Positions 27,865 through 38,637 of a DNA stretch of 64,000 bases are shown piece by piece. The notes under the pieces were generated by a model. The model saw nothing but the letters and a program-made list of their open reading frames with translations. It had not been told where the DNA came from and did no database searches. The translations under genes and the position numbers were made by a program. This DNA comes from Nostoc sp. PCC 7107 (GTDB lineage Bacteria > Cyanobacteriota > Cyanobacteriia > Cyanobacteriales > Nostocaceae), in NCBI RefSeq assembly GCF_000316625.1, contig NC_019676.1, forward strand, positions 4,730,501 to 4,794,500, read 5' to 3'. Each line of letters starts with the position of its first letter. The first letter of the stretch is position 1.

Positions 27865-29742
27865 TTAACTTGCTAGTGCTTCCTGAATGGCATTGTTATA
27901 AATGACACGTCCAGGTGTTGTGCGTATATACTGAGAAATCAAATTTCCTTGGGAGTCTTCTCGAACTCGGCGGAACTTATACATTAATGTTCGAGTACCG
28001 TCATCGTTATTAGTTACTTCCAACGGTTCTGTATCGGGTTGATCTGATTCCAGTTCACCATCAAACCGCACGTAGATGTAGGCGTGTAAGTCTATTTGCC
28101 CTTGCTCAAATGCCATAATGACATCCTCTAGGGACGCAAAGTACTTACCAGCACCTTTCGTAGCATGGGGATTTTCTGCGGTTAAGTAGTATGCCCCCAA
28201 TACCATATCTTGGCTAGGTGTAATTATTGGTTTACCTGTAGCTGGCGACAAAATATTATTAGAAGCCAACATCAATAACCGTGCTTCTGCCTGACTTTCC
28301 AAGGACAGTGGTACGTGTACCGCCATTTGGTCTCCATCAAAGTCAGCGTTAAACGCCGGACACACCAATGGATGTAATTGAATTGCTCGTCCTTCCACCA
28401 AAATTGGTTCAAAAGCTTGAATCCCCAAACGGTGAAGTGTGGGTGCGCGGTTGAGCATGACTGGGTGTCCTTCGATCACCTCTTCCAGCACATCCCACAC
28501 ACTCGGATCGTTGCGCGATATCAGCTTTTTCGCCGCTTTGATGTTATTCACCATACCGCTGCGAATCAGGCGGTTGATCACAAACGGTTGAAATAGCTCG
28601 ATCGCCATTTCTCTAGGCAAACCACACTGGTGGATATGTAACTTTGGCCCCACCACAATTACCGAACGGCCAGAGTAGTCAACTCGTTTACCCAACAAGT
28701 TTTGCCGGAAGCGTCCTTGCTTACCTTCAATAATGTCAGATAAAGATTTTAGCGGTCGGTTATTAGCACCAACTACCGTGCGACCCCGACGACCGTTGTC
28801 AATCAAAGCATCTACTGCTTCTTGCAGCATCCGCTTTTCGTTCCGCACAATAATTTCTGGTGCCAAAATTTCTTGTAGGCGTGCCAGGCGGTTATTGCGG
28901 TTAATTACCCGTCTATATAAATCATTCAAGTCACTTGTAGCAAACCTCCCACCATCTAGTTGCACCATTGGGCGCAAATCAGGGGGAATCACAGGGATAA
29001 CTGTCATTACCATCCATTCTGGTTTAGAGCCAGTCGCAATGAAGTTATCAATTACCCGTAAGCGCTTAATCAGTTTTGCTCGTTTTTGCCCTTTAGCTGT
29101 ACTAATTTCTTCGCGCAGACTTTCTGCTTCTTGCTCTAAATTAATATCAGCTAACAAACGCAGCAGTGCTTCCGCACCAATACCTACCTCTACCCCTTGT
29201 AAGGTAGAATCTTCGCTATAAATTTGGTCTTCAATTTCTAACCACTGGTCTTCGCTCAGTAGTTGCTTATAAGTTAAAGTTTCGGCATTACCAGGGCTGA
29301 GAACAACATAAGAGTTGAAATAAACTATTTGCTCTACATCCCGCAAAGGCATATCCAACAGAATGGCAATATAACTGGGGATACCTTTGAGATACCAAAC
29401 GTGGGCTACCGGTGCTGCGAGTTTGATATACCCCATCCGATGGCGACGCACTCTAGATTCGGTAACTTCTACACCACAGCGTTCGCAAACAATACCTCTA
29501 TGACGAACTCTCTTATACTTACCACAATGACATTCCCAATCTTTTGCGGGGCCAAAAATGCGCTCGCAAAATAAGCCATCCATTTCTGGCTTGAGAGTCC
29601 GGTAATTAATCGTTTCTGGTTTGGTGACTTCACCTACTAATTGGCCATTGGGTAAGGTGCGTTCACCCCATTGCCGAATGCGTTCTGGTGATGCTAAGCC
29701 GATTTTTACGTAGTCAAACTGATTAGTTTGGGCTGATCTCAT
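27865..29742 (-). CDS. rpoC1: RNA polymerase subunit gamma (N-terminal half of beta-prime, RpoC1)
   Basis: The 625-residue protein has the N-terminal zinc-binding motif ([20 protein letters not shown]). The clamp and rudder regions follow, then the catalytic motif [16 protein letters not shown] that holds the active-site Mg2+. Its length is normal for cyanobacterial RpoC1. It sits between rpoB and rpoC2 in the conserved operon, with spacers of 123 and 80 bp that are filled by repeats. Confidence 0.98.
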   Translation of the reverse strand: MRSAQTNQFDYVKIGLASPERIRQWGERTLPNGQLVGEVTKPETINYRTLKPEMDGLFCERIFGPAKDWECHCGKYKRVRHRGIVCERCGVEVTESRVRRHRMGYIKLAAPVAHVWYLKGIPSYIAILLDMPLRDVEQIVYFNSYVVLSPGNAETLTYKQLLSEDQWLEIEDQIYSEDSTLQGVEVGIGAEALLRLLADINLEQEAESLREEISTAKGQKRAKLIKRLRVIDNFIATGSKPEWMVMTVIPVIPPDLRPMVQLDGGRFATSDLNDLYRRVINRNNRLARLQEILAPEIIVRNEKRMLQEAVDALIDNGRRGRTVVGANNRPLKSLSDIIEGKQGRFRQNLLGKRVDYSGRSVIVVGPKLHIHQCGLPREMAIELFQPFVINRLIRSGMVNNIKAAKKLISRNDPSVWDVLEEVIEGHPVMLNRAPTLHRLGIQAFEPILVEGRAIQLHPLVCPAFNADFDGDQMAVHVPLSLESQAEARLLMLASNNILSPATGKPIITPSQDMVLGAYYLTAENPHATKGAGKYFASLEDVIMAFEQGQIDLHAYIYVRFDGELESDQPDTEPLEVTNNDDGTRTLMYKFRRVREDSQGNLISQYIRTTPGRVIYNNAIQEALAS

Positions 29743-29748
29743 ACTTAA

Positions 29749-29861
29749 AGTAAAAAGTAAAAAGTAAAAGCAAAGAGAAGGTCAAAAGGCAAAGTAAAAA
29801 AAGAGAAAAAATTCATTAGAAAAACTTTTATTCTTTTGCCTTTTGCCTTTTAACTTTTGAC
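29749..29861. repeat. Two heptamer repeat tracts and a hairpin between rpoB and rpoC1
   Basis: AGTAAAA occurs three times at 29749-29769. CTTTTGC-type units occur four times in 7-nt phase at 29833-29861. AAAAGGC (29784-29790) can pair with GCCTTTT (29838-29844), giving the same hairpin unit as after rpoC1 and rpoC2. Confidence 0.6.
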
Positions 29862-29865
29862 TTAT

Positions 29866-32800
29866 TTATTCGTCGTCTTCCAATGATTCACGGGAAAGAG
29901 ATTCGTAAGTAGGTCGTGGTGGTGTGCGTCTGGCGGCTTGGTCTGCCATTAAATCGACTTCTACGTCTAAAGAACTGCCATCTGCTTGGGTTTCTACTTT
30001 ATGAACAGCAATATCTAATCCTAATGATTGCAGTTCTCGCATCAACACCTTAAAGGATTCCGGTGTTCCTGGTCGGGGAATTGCCTTACCTTTAACGATC
30101 GCATTTAATGCTTCATTTCGTCCCTGCATATCGTCGGATTTGACTGTCAGCAATTCCTGCAAGGTGTAAGCTGCACCAAAGGCTTCCAATGCCCACACTT
30201 CCATTTCTCCGAAGCGCTGACCACCTTGTTGAGCTTTACCACCAAGGGGTTGCTGAGTAACCAAGGAGTATGGGCCTGTAGACCGGGCGTGGATTTTATC
30301 ATCCACCAAATGCACCAACTTCAGCATATAAGCTACGCCTACTGTGACTGGTCGGTCAAATGGTTCGCCGGTACGGCCATCAAACACCATGATTTTTCCA
30401 GGGTCATCTGGGTTATATACCCAATCTCTACCTGTTTCGTCCCTTGCTTCTTGCAATTTGCCATGCACAATACGGCGTGATGATTCTTCCCCATACATTT
30501 CATCAAAGGGAACTATCTTAAATCTCACGCCCAAGGTATGACCCGCCCAACCCAACAGACATTCAAATACTTGTCCCACATTCATCCGGCTGGGTACGCC
30601 CAAGGGGTTAAGCACAATGTCTACTGGGGAACCATCTGGTAGGTAAGGCATATCTTCCAGGGGCAAGATTCGGGAAATAATCCCTTTATTACCGTGGCGA
30701 CCCGCCATTTTGTCACCGACTTGGATTTTCCGCTTCTGGGCGACATATACCCGCACTACCATGTTGGCTCCCGGTGGTAATTCATCGCCTTGTTCTCTGG
30801 TAAACAAGCGCACATCAACTACACGACCTTTTTCGCCGTTAGGTACACGCAAGGAGTTATCGCGCACATCTCGCGCTTTTTCCCCGAAGATAGCACGTAA
30901 GAGTTTTTCTTCTGGTGGTTGGTCAGATTCACCTTTGGGTGTAACTTTACCGACTAAGATATCGCCTGATTCTACCCATGCCCCAATGCGGATAATGCCT
31001 TGTTCATCTAACTGACGCAAAGCATCTTCCCCGACGTTGGGAATTTCTCTGGTAATTTCTTCTGGGCCTAATTTGGTTTGTCTGGCCTCAATTTCATATT
31101 TTTCAATGTGAATTGAGGTATAAACGTCATCTTGTACCAGTCGTTCAGAAATCAAAATTGCGTCTTCGTAGTTATACCCTTCCCAAGGCATATAAGCGAC
31201 GACAATATTTTGTCCCAGCGCCAATTCACCACCTTCTGTGGAGGAACCATCTGCTAGTACTTGTCCCGCTACAACCCTCTCACCCATTCTGACCAGGGGT
31301 TTTTGGTTTAAACAAGTGTCTTGGTTAGAACGCTGGTATTTAGAAACGGTGTATCTAATTTCTGGTGAATTTGGTTTGGGACGGACACGAATTTCTGTCG
31401 CGTCTACGTAGGTAACATCGCCATCAGTTCGGGAGACAATCACCATCCCAGAGTCTCTCGCGCCTTGAGCTTCCAAACCAGTTCCTACTAAGGGACGCTC
31501 TGGTTTCAACAGGGGTACTGCTTGGCGTTGCATGTTAGAACCCATCAGCGCTCGGTTAGCGTCGTCATGTTCCAAGAAAGGAATCATGCTGGTAGCTACC
31601 GAGACAATCTGTACTGGGGAAACGGCTACGTAGTCCACCTGTTCTGGTGTGGTGGTGGAGAATTCTTGGCGGTAACGTACTGGTACTTGTGGCCCAATAA
31701 TGTAGCCATTTTCATCAACGGGAATATCTCCCGGTGCTACCCGCAAGTCATCTTCTTCGTCGGCTGTCATATACACAGGCGCTAGATCAAATCTAACTCG
31801 TGCATTTTCTACTGGTCGGAATGGTGTTTCTAAAAAGCCGTACTGGTTAACTCTTGCATGGGTAGCTAAGGAACCAATCAAACCAGCGTTGGGGCCTTCT
31901 GGAGTTTCAATGGGACAAATCCGTCCGTAGTGGGAGGGATGAATGTCTCGCACCGCAAACCCTGCCCGTTCTCTGGTCAAACCACCAGGTCCTAAAGCTG
32001 AAAGTCGGCGTTTGTGGGTCAGTTCTGCCAGTGGATTTGTTTGATCCATGAACTGGCTTAATTGGCTGGAACCAAAGAATTCTTTGATGGCTGCAACTAA
32101 TGGTTTGGGGTTGACCAAGGATGCTGGTGTCAAAACTTCGGCATCAGATACGGTCATCCGTTCGCGGATAATTCGTTCTAAGCGGTTTAAACCTACTCTG
32201 ACTTGGTTTTGCAGCAATTCGCCCACACTTCTGACGCGGCGATTTCCTAAGTGGTCAATGTCGTCTATACTACCGATGTCATATTCCAGGTTGATCAGGT
32301 AATCGACTGCTGACAAAATATCGCCAGGGGTTAGGACACGCATGGTGTCGGGAACTGACAATCGGAGTTTTTTGTTAAGTTTATAGCGCCCAACTCGACC
32401 CAAGTCATAACGTTTGGGGTCGAAGAAGCGAGAGTCTAATAGTTGTTGTCCACCTAATACGGTTGGTGGTTCACCGGGACGGAGTTTACGATATAACTCC
32501 ATCAGGGCTTCTTCTTCTGAGAATTGCCCTTCTTTTTCGATGGTTTTTTGGAAATATTCTGGGTGGCGCAGGGCATCAAAAATTTCGTTATCTGATAAAC
32601 CCAAGGCTTTGAGGAGTACCTGTGCGGATAGTTTACGGGTTTTGTCGATACGTACCCACACCAAATCGTTCCGGTCTGTTTCAAATTTTAGCCATGCGCC
32701 CCGGTTCGGGATGAGACTGGCTGAATATGTCCGCCGACCGTTTTTGTCGATTTCGGATTTGTAGTAAACTCCAGGCGATCGCACAATTTGGTTGACAATT

Positions 32801-33165
32801 ACCCGCTCGGCTCCGTTAATAATGAACGTGCCGCGATCGGTCATTAACGGCAAATCACCAATAAATACTTCTTGTTCTTTTATGTCTCCTGTTTCTTTAT
32901 TTAACAAGCGTGTGGGGACATACATTTGCACTGCGTAAGTACTATCCCGCCGTTTTGCTTCCTCAACGCTGTACTTTGGCTCCTTTAATTTATAGTTATG
33001 TCCTAAAAAATGCAGTTCGAGTTTGCCTGTATAGTCTGTAATAGGACTAAAGGAGTTCAGTTCTTCTATCAACCCTTCTTCTAAAAACCAGCGAAAGCTT
33101 GCTCGCTGAATTTCAATCAAGTCGGGCAACAAAAAGGCGGGTTCCAGATATTTGTCGTTATTCAT
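29866..33165 (-). CDS. rpoB: RNA polymerase subunit beta
   Basis: The 1,099-residue protein is full length for a cyanobacterial beta subunit. It shows the fork/rifampicin-pocket region ([37 protein letters not shown]). It also has [17 protein letters not shown], the [12 protein letters not shown] catalytic-center loop and [12 protein letters not shown] near the C-terminus. It starts the leftward rpoB-rpoC1-rpoC2 operon. The start follows a 700-bp upstream region containing several hairpins. Confidence 0.98.
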   Translation of the reverse strand: MNNDKYLEPAFLLPDLIEIQRASFRWFLEEGLIEELNSFSPITDYTGKLELHFLGHNYKLKEPKYSVEEAKRRDSTYAVQMYVPTRLLNKETGDIKEQEVFIGDLPLMTDRGTFIINGAERVIVNQIVRSPGVYYKSEIDKNGRRTYSASLIPNRGAWLKFETDRNDLVWVRIDKTRKLSAQVLLKALGLSDNEIFDALRHPEYFQKTIEKEGQFSEEEALMELYRKLRPGEPPTVLGGQQLLDSRFFDPKRYDLGRVGRYKLNKKLRLSVPDTMRVLTPGDILSAVDYLINLEYDIGSIDDIDHLGNRRVRSVGELLQNQVRVGLNRLERIIRERMTVSDAEVLTPASLVNPKPLVAAIKEFFGSSQLSQFMDQTNPLAELTHKRRLSALGPGGLTRERAGFAVRDIHPSHYGRICPIETPEGPNAGLIGSLATHARVNQYGFLETPFRPVENARVRFDLAPVYMTADEEDDLRVAPGDIPVDENGYIIGPQVPVRYRQEFSTTTPEQVDYVAVSPVQIVSVATSMIPFLEHDDANRALMGSNMQRQAVPLLKPERPLVGTGLEAQGARDSGMVIVSRTDGDVTYVDATEIRVRPKPNSPEIRYTVSKYQRSNQDTCLNQKPLVRMGERVVAGQVLADGSSTEGGELALGQNIVVAYMPWEGYNYEDAILISERLVQDDVYTSIHIEKYEIEARQTKLGPEEITREIPNVGEDALRQLDEQGIIRIGAWVESGDILVGKVTPKGESDQPPEEKLLRAIFGEKARDVRDNSLRVPNGEKGRVVDVRLFTREQGDELPPGANMVVRVYVAQKRKIQVGDKMAGRHGNKGIISRILPLEDMPYLPDGSPVDIVLNPLGVPSRMNVGQVFECLLGWAGHTLGVRFKIVPFDEMYGEESSRRIVHGKLQEARDETGRDWVYNPDDPGKIMVFDGRTGEPFDRPVTVGVAYMLKLVHLVDDKIHARSTGPYSLVTQQPLGGKAQQGGQRFGEMEVWALEAFGAAYTLQELLTVKSDDMQGRNEALNAIVKGKAIPRPGTPESFKVLMRELQSLGLDIAVHKVETQADGSSLDVEVDLMADQAARRTPPRPTYESLSRESLEDDE

Positions 33166-33899
33166 GCCTCTACCTTTGTCAACCTGGTTAAACTTTTAGA
33201 GGACACTGCTGTGGGACGGTTCCTGCTACTAGCCAGTGTCCGTATTTGTTGGGGAACTTTTCCTTGTGTCACCTGTTATGGATTTATGCAGCTAACCGCA
33301 GCATTTTTTCATCTGGACAGGGTGATTTTGACAAGGGGGGTAAACACCCTTGCAAGCCATCAATAGCTGTTAAAACCCAGCTATTAACTTGATTTATCAA
33401 CGACAGTTTGAGACATTTCTGCATTTGCTTTACTTTCCTCACTGCCCCTCCCAAAAACCGCGTAGATTAGCTGACGCATCTCAAAATTGTTGCACTTTTA
33501 AATACACCGTTTATCGTGACGGCAATATCAAAAGATAATGATAATCAGCCGGATGATATGGGCTTTGAGTCAAAGTGGCTTTATTTTGGTGGGTTTTACT
33601 CACAAGATAATTACTTTTAACAATTTTCTATAGTTTTAGATACAAAGCAGGGTATATTTTGCCAAATTTGAGCTACGAATGTTGGTAGTCACGGTTATTC
33701 ATTTATGCCGAGCATCCGTATGTGGAGAGTGGAGGATGGCCAAGTTGATAACAATATAATAAGCTTAAAAGTTTTTTGTTTCTTCCTTTATCATTATGAT
33801 GCAAGCAAAATGTTTTGGAGGGATCAATACTAACATATTTTTATCCTCCTGAGCTTTTAATTATTTTTGCCACACCCTGTAATCGCAATGTTTGACTTT
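33166..33899 (-). promoter_or_regulatory. rpoB upstream/leader region with hairpins, no gene
   Basis: No coding frame was found in this 734-bp stretch. It probably carries the rpoB promoter and a long leader. Three inverted repeats stand out: GGACACTG (33201-33208) with CAGTGTCC (33234-33241), CAAGGG (33332-33337) with CCCTTG (33347-33352), and AATAGCTG (33362-33369) with CAGCTATT (33378-33385). The first lies about 35 nt before the rpoB start and could affect translation or transcription of the operon. Confidence 0.5.
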
Positions 33900-34682
33900 T
33901 TATAAAGCCAAGTCAAATAATTTACAGGCATTTTGCGTGGTTTGGTGGGCGATCGCTTCTAATGTTTCTCCCCGCAACTCGGCTAATTTTTCCGCTACAT
34001 AGCGAACATAAGCTGGTTCGTTGCGTTTCTCACCCCGTTTGGGAACAGGAGATAAGAAAGGACAGTCTGTTTCGATTAATAAGCGATCACTACTGACCAT
34101 CTCGGCTGAGGCGTGAATCTCTTTAGCGTTTTTGAATGTAACAGTCCCGCTAAAGCTAATATAAAAACCCAGGTCAAGGAACCATTGGGTTTCTTCTGGC
34201 GTTCCGCCCCAGCAGTGCATTACACCCCGAATCCCCCCTTGAGTTTCCTGCCATTTTTGCAAAATTTCCCTGACATCACTGGCCGCATCACGACAGTGAA
34301 TAATTACAGGAAGATTGAGTTCAGAGGCGATCTCTAATTGCGATTCAAAAACTATCCGCTGTTGCTCATAGTTTTCGGCTTTGTAGTAATCCAGCCCCAT
34401 TTCCCCAATCGCCACCACTTTTGGTTCAGAACTCGCCAAGGATTTAATTGTCTCGGCTGTATCACTTTGCCATTTATCCGCATCTAACGGATGCAGTCCA
34501 ACGGCAAAACTTAATTCAGGAAATTGGTTAGCAATAGTTTGAATGCTGGAAAACTCTGATGGTTCAACACAGGAGTGTACTAATCGCACTACCCCCGCTT
34601 CTTGCCATCGCGATCGCACTGCGGCTAAATCTGGCTGGAAGTTATCAAAGTTAAGATGAACGTGGGTGTCAATTAGGTGCAT
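33900..34682 (-). CDS. tatD: TatD family metal-dependent hydrolase (DNase)
   Basis: The 260-residue TIM-barrel protein has all the metal-site motifs: DTHVHLNF at the start, [22 protein letters not shown] and [11 protein letters not shown]. TatD-family enzymes act as 3'-5' exonucleases or DNases and in some organisms in DNA repair or tRNA quality control. It lies between rpsT and rpoB, all leftward, which is a common cyanobacterial order. Confidence 0.93.
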   Translation of the reverse strand: MHLIDTHVHLNFDNFQPDLAAVRSRWQEAGVVRLVHSCVEPSEFSSIQTIANQFPELSFAVGLHPLDADKWQSDTAETIKSLASSEPKVVAIGEMGLDYYKAENYEQQRIVFESQLEIASELNLPVIIHCRDAASDVREILQKWQETQGGIRGVMHCWGGTPEETQWFLDLGFYISFSGTVTFKNAKEIHASAEMVSSDRLLIETDCPFLSPVPKRGEKRNEPAYVRYVAEKLAELRGETLEAIAHQTTQNACKLFDLAL

Positions 34683-34767
34683 TGTAGTCAGATGTCAATG
34701 GTCAATAGTCCAGAGTTAATAGTATTGAATTGATACTTTTAACTTTGGACTATTCACGTTGGACTAA

Positions 34768-35064
34768 TTACTGTGCTGTTTGAGTGAGCGGCTTGAGTTT
34801 ATGAGCCAATCTCGATTTTTTCCTAGCCCCATTATTGGGGTGCAGAATGCCCCGCTTGACAGCCTTATCGATTTTGCTGTAAGCCTCAGCCAGACGCTCA
34901 TCTACTTGTTGTTTGAGTTCGGGCGTAGGATTAGCCGCGTAGGTTGCTACCACAGTCAAGTATTTTTTCATCAGCGTCTTAACAGCTGATTTGTAAGTTT
35001 TATTCCTCAGCCGATTGCGTTCGGCGATATTGGCGCGTTTAAGAGCAGACTTTGTATTCGCCAC
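34768..35064 (-). CDS. rpsT: 30S ribosomal protein S20
   Basis: The protein reads (V)[21 protein letters not shown] through [19 protein letters not shown], which is S20. It binds 16S rRNA during early 30S assembly. The family starts [10 protein letters not shown], so the GTG at 35064 is preferred over the ATG at 35097, which would add 11 unconserved residues. A GGA element lies in front of the GTG. The product is 98 residues. Confidence 0.95.
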   Translation of the reverse strand: MANTKSALKRANIAERNRLRNKTYKSAVKTLMKKYLTVVATYAANPTPELKQQVDERLAEAYSKIDKAVKRGILHPNNGARKKSRLAHKLKPLTQTAQ

Positions 35065-35617
35065 AGTCGATTCCAAAAAGACTATTGATATGTACACACA
35101 CTACTAGATTTACTAATATAGCATTCATCTTGCCAATGTCATAATTTCTCAAAAAAAATCTTGAGCCTGAGATAAAGGCTGAAAGGTCTCAGGGAATGAG
35201 CAGCTATCTGGCAATTTTTTCAGTAGATTTAATTTGTATGCCAAACTTAGTAAATAAGCTAAAATGAAGTACTTCAATAAATTATCTACCTAACTAACTA
35301 CCTCCTGAACCAGCGGTGTAACTGTTAATGTTACTTCCGAATCAGGCTGTGTTGTCAGTAGACAGGAACTATAAATAGTTAAATCTTGGGTATTTGCGTG
35401 TATACAAATAATACATTACTTTTGTAAGCATGTTAAGACCTGAGAAAATTCCTCATTTAAATTAAGTAACCCATGTGCTGATAGCCTTGGGAGTATCAAA
35501 AAAATCCAGGTTAAGCTAGAGATGAGAATCAAAGTAAAACTTGTCCCTCTTGGGGGTCAAGAGAAAGACTAATTCTCAAGCAGGAATAATCTAAAATTTT
35601 GGCATTTTCCTTACTCC
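35065..35617. other. rpsT-hisD divergent intergenic region
   Basis: No gene is seen in this 550-bp stretch. A 7-bp stem, CCTGAGA (35166-35172) with TCTCAGG (35187-35193), read leftward, is followed 7 nt later by a T8 tract (A8 at 35151-35158). This could be an attenuator in the rpsT leader. The rest should contain the divergent promoters. Confidence 0.4.
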
Positions 35618-36919
35618 ATGCTGCGAATCATTACTCAGCAGGCAGACGTTAAAGCAGAACTACAACGTATCTGCGATCGTACCCAGGACGAACAGGTAGT
35701 TCACAAAGAAGCAACTGTGCGGGAAGTGTTGCAAGCTGTGAAGCGCCAAGGCGACAAAGCAGTGTTGCATTACACGGCTGAATTTGACAACCAAACCTTG
35801 AAGTTGGAAGAACTGCGTGTTACGGGTTCTGAACTAGATAAAGCATACCAACAAGTATCTCAAGAATTGCTCCAAGCAATTCAGTTAGCTGCTCGTCAAA
35901 TTGAAGCATTTCACCGTCAGCGAATCCCCAAAAGTTGGGTAAACTTTGGGGAAGATGATGTAGTGTTGGGTAAACGCTACACCCCTGTAGATCGAGCCGG
36001 GATATATGTCCCTGGTGGTCGTGCAGCTTATCTGAGTACGGTGTTGATGAACGCCATTCCAGCAAAAGTGGCTGGTGTACCACGAGTTGTTATGGTAACA
36101 CCACCAGGCGCAGGGAAAGTCATTAGCCCAGCTGTACTAGTAGCAGCCCAAGAAACAGGAGTACAAGAAATTTATCGCGTTGGGGGAGCGCAGGCGATCG
36201 CGGCTTTAGCTTACGGTACAGAAACAATCCCGAAAGTCAATATAATTACTGGCCCAGGCAATATTTACGTCACCTTAGCCAAAAAACTCGTCTATGGCAC
36301 CGTGGGCATTGATATGCTGGCGGGGCCAAGCGAAGTGCTAATCATTGCCGATGAATTTGCTAATCCGGTGCATGTGGCTGCTGATATGTTAGCCCAAGCC
36401 GAACATGATCCAATGGCAGCAGCGATTTTACTGACCACTGATCCAGCTTTGGCAAAAAATGTCCAAGTCGCTGTGGAAAGACAGTTAGTTGATCATCCCA
36501 GGCGGATCGATACAGAAAAAGCGATCGCCCACTACGGTTTAATTGTGCTGGTAGAATCTTTAGAAGCAGCAGCAGAACTCTCCAATGAATTTGCTCCAGA
36601 ACACTTAGAGTTAGAAGTTAAAGACCCTTGGGCAATTCTGCCCCAAATCCGCCACGCTGGGGCGATATTTTTAGGTTATTCCACACCAGAAGCTGTCGGT
36701 GACTATTTAGCAGGGCCTAACCATACATTGCCCACTTCTGGCGCTGCCCGCTATACTTCGGCATTAAGCGTAGAAACCTTCCTCAAACACTCTAGTATTA
36801 TTCAATACTCACCCACTGCCTTGCAAAAAGTAGCGGGTGCAATTGATGCTCTCGCCACAGCGGAAGGCTTACCTTCCCATGCTGATTCAGTCCGGCGGCG
36901 GATTCAACAAGATGAGTAA
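35618..36919 (+). CDS. hisD: Histidinol dehydrogenase
   Basis: This enzyme performs the last two oxidations of histidine synthesis (L-histidinol to L-histidine) using NAD and Zn2+. The 433-residue protein has the expected motifs: YVPGGRAAYLSTVLMNAIPAKVAG, GPGNIYVTLAKK, DMLAGPSEVLIIAD, AQAEHDPMAAAILLT with the zinc-binding His and Gln, PEHLE and GPNHTLPTSGAARYTS. It stands alone, with no other his genes nearby, as is usual in cyanobacteria where his genes are scattered. Confidence 0.97.
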   Translation: MLRIITQQADVKAELQRICDRTQDEQVVHKEATVREVLQAVKRQGDKAVLHYTAEFDNQTLKLEELRVTGSELDKAYQQVSQELLQAIQLAARQIEAFHRQRIPKSWVNFGEDDVVLGKRYTPVDRAGIYVPGGRAAYLSTVLMNAIPAKVAGVPRVVMVTPPGAGKVISPAVLVAAQETGVQEIYRVGGAQAIAALAYGTETIPKVNIITGPGNIYVTLAKKLVYGTVGIDMLAGPSEVLIIADEFANPVHVAADMLAQAEHDPMAAAILLTTDPALAKNVQVAVERQLVDHPRRIDTEKAIAHYGLIVLVESLEAAAELSNEFAPEHLELEVKDPWAILPQIRHAGAIFLGYSTPEAVGDYLAGPNHTLPTSGAARYTSALSVETFLKHSSIIQYSPTALQKVAGAIDALATAEGLPSHADSVRRRIQQDE

Positions 36920-37119
36920 TGGGGAATGCTTAATTTTTTCTGATACTTTTAGCAAATAGCATTCTTGAACTGCACACTTAAAGATTAAACTGTATTGCTG
37001 AAAGGCGATGAGCGATCGCCCAGTATACATAACACAAGATAAACTTCAGTTTTCATCAGTAATATTATTTGGTGTCAGCAGTGGAGTTTCAGGGGTCTAC
37101 TTTTGAGGAGACGAGGGCA

Positions 37120-37545
37120 GTGCTAAACAATATTTTGATAGCTCTGGATGGTTCGGATATTGCAGAACGTGTAATTCAGGTTTTGGATGATTTAGTATTA
37201 TCGCCCGAAACCAAAATTGTTCTTTGTCATGTGTTTCCTACACCAGATTCAGACATGGAACTACCCGCAGATCGTCCTCATCCTGAATCGCCAGCGTTGT
37301 CTTATTTCCAAATTGAAAAACAACTGCAAGCTTATCAAGAAAAATTATCCATTCAAAGCGCAGTAGAGTTGGTAACGGGCGAAGCTGCGGATGAAATTAT
37401 TCGCCTAGCTAATATTTACAAAGCAGATTTAATTATTATTGGTAGTCGCGGATTAACTGGGATGAAGCGAATTGTTCAGGGTTCTGTAAGTAGTCAAGTA
37501 GTGGAAGAAGCTAATTGTTCTGTATTAGTGGTGAAGACCAAATAA
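37120..37545 (+). CDS. Universal stress protein (UspA family)
   Basis: The sequence LNNILIALDGSDIAERVIQ is the usual beginning of a Usp domain. GSRGLTGMKRIVQGSVSSQVVEEANCSVLVVK is the ATP-binding loop (G-2x-G-9x-G-S). I chose the GTG at 37120 because GAGGAG lies 9 bases upstream and the resulting 141 residues match a typical Usp. An in-frame TTG at 37069 would add 17 residues not expected in the family. Usp proteins are nucleotide-binding stress proteins. The specific role here is unknown. Confidence 0.88.
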   Translation: MLNNILIALDGSDIAERVIQVLDDLVLSPETKIVLCHVFPTPDSDMELPADRPHPESPALSYFQIEKQLQAYQEKLSIQSAVELVTGEAADEIIRLANIYKADLIIIGSRGLTGMKRIVQGSVSSQVVEEANCSVLVVKTK

Positions 37546-37568
37546 AAATTGACATTAGCATAAATTAG

Positions 37569-38102
37569 TTAATAATTTTCTAGGTTTTGCACTTCTATTA
37601 CATTGGTAGTCCATAAATTGCCAGTTTCAGCATCGAATAATTGGTGAATTCTAGCTTTTTTGAATTCAATTGGTGGGTTGTTTTTAGTGATATCGTAAAT
37701 TTTGGATTCTCTTCTCTTAGGTAGTTTGTAGCCATTAGGTGCATGTATTTCTACTAAAAACATCTGTCTGTTTGGATGTACTTGGTAATTTTCAATTTTG
37801 CCAGCATTAGAATTGCTGATTAAATTAATGTAATCGCTGTAAGACACCAGTTTGATTGATTTTAACTTCAACCCTTCCTTAACTTTCATTTGCTCTAATA
37901 GTTGTTTGACTTTATCAAACTCTTTTTGATCCTTATTGGAATTATCAGGATATGAGTAGTTCGGTTTTATTTCTCCTACTGGTTCCTGTTCCACCACTCT
38001 GTTAATATCTATTTCTTCTTTTTTATTGGCATTAGCAGAAGAAATAGCCATTAACGATAGTAAGATTGCTGCTGTAGTTGAAACTACTAGAATTTGACGC
38101 AT
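37569..38102 (-). CDS. Secreted hypothetical protein
   Basis: The 177-residue protein has a clear signal peptide (MRQILVVSTTAAILLSLMAISSANA) and no further transmembrane segment. The mature part is charged and Lys/Asn-rich (KEFDKVKQLLEQMKVKEGLKLKSIKLVSYSDY). It ends with a region suggestive of a small mixed alpha/beta domain (QMFLVEIHAPNGYKLP). I recognise no family. Its stop lies 19 bp before the next leftward gap, and it is convergent with the usp gene. Confidence 0.65.
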   Translation of the reverse strand: MRQILVVSTTAAILLSLMAISSANANKKEEIDINRVVEQEPVGEIKPNYSYPDNSNKDQKEFDKVKQLLEQMKVKEGLKLKSIKLVSYSDYINLISNSNAGKIENYQVHPNRQMFLVEIHAPNGYKLPKRRESKIYDITKNNPPIEFKKARIHQLFDAETGNLWTTNVIEVQNLENY

Positions 38103-38121
38103 ATCTCACTATTTACCTTTT

Positions 38122-38502
38122 TTATGCCTGAGCTAAAAACTGACGTAAACTCAACAAACTCAAGGTTTGACCTAAATTCAGGGGTAACATCGAAACGCCT
38201 TCTAAGCGGGACTGTACCCAACCTTCGCCCCAGTACCATTCATGAAAGCCGTCAATTCCACCACTGAGTAGGAAGCGCAGACAATTAGATTGAGCTACAT
38301 CTACTTGATGATGAATGGAGATGGGGCCAGTCCAGCTTGTAAACTGGAATCCTGGATAAATTTCTTCTGGCATTCCTGGGTTAAAACGTTGCCCTAAGAG
38401 CCATTTTTCTAATTGTGCAGGACGTAGCAAGCTATCACCAATAGCACTGGCTGATGCTGCGATTTCTATCCGCAGTTGACTTTGTTGAAAATTACCTAGC
38501 AT
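38122..38502 (-). CDS. Conserved hypothetical protein, possible SRPBCC-like fold
   Basis: The 126-residue soluble protein is rich in Trp and aromatic residues (EKWLLGQRF, FQFTSWTGPISIHHQVD, GFHEWYWGEGWVQSRLEGVSMLPLNLG). The opening SQLRIEIAASASAIGDSLLRPAQLEKWL resembles the first strand and helices of SRPBCC/START-like proteins, with a beta-rich centre and a final helix. This is a weak inference. It lies 19 bp upstream of the secreted hypothetical gene and may be co-transcribed with it. Confidence 0.65.
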   Translation of the reverse strand: MLGNFQQSQLRIEIAASASAIGDSLLRPAQLEKWLLGQRFNPGMPEEIYPGFQFTSWTGPISIHHQVDVAQSNCLRFLLSGGIDGFHEWYWGEGWVQSRLEGVSMLPLNLGQTLSLLSLRQFLAQA

Positions 38503-38637
38503 TTTTTATGTGACTTTTTAATGAATTGTATTTCTAGTATTGCAAATGCGATCGCTACTTATCATCTACTCACCTGGATGGTAACTGAGAACTTAGAATA
38601 GAAAAAGTGAAGTTGTTAAGAAATGTAAGGTTTTTTC

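Noticed and set aside
23666-29861. Possible CRISPR or phage repeats in the rpo spacers
   Set aside because: The repeats are low-complexity heptamers and hairpins, not separated by spacers.
35064-35097. Longer rpsT starting at the ATG at 35097
   Set aside because: The added 11 residues are not part of S20. The GTG at 35064 gives the conserved ANTKSALKR start.
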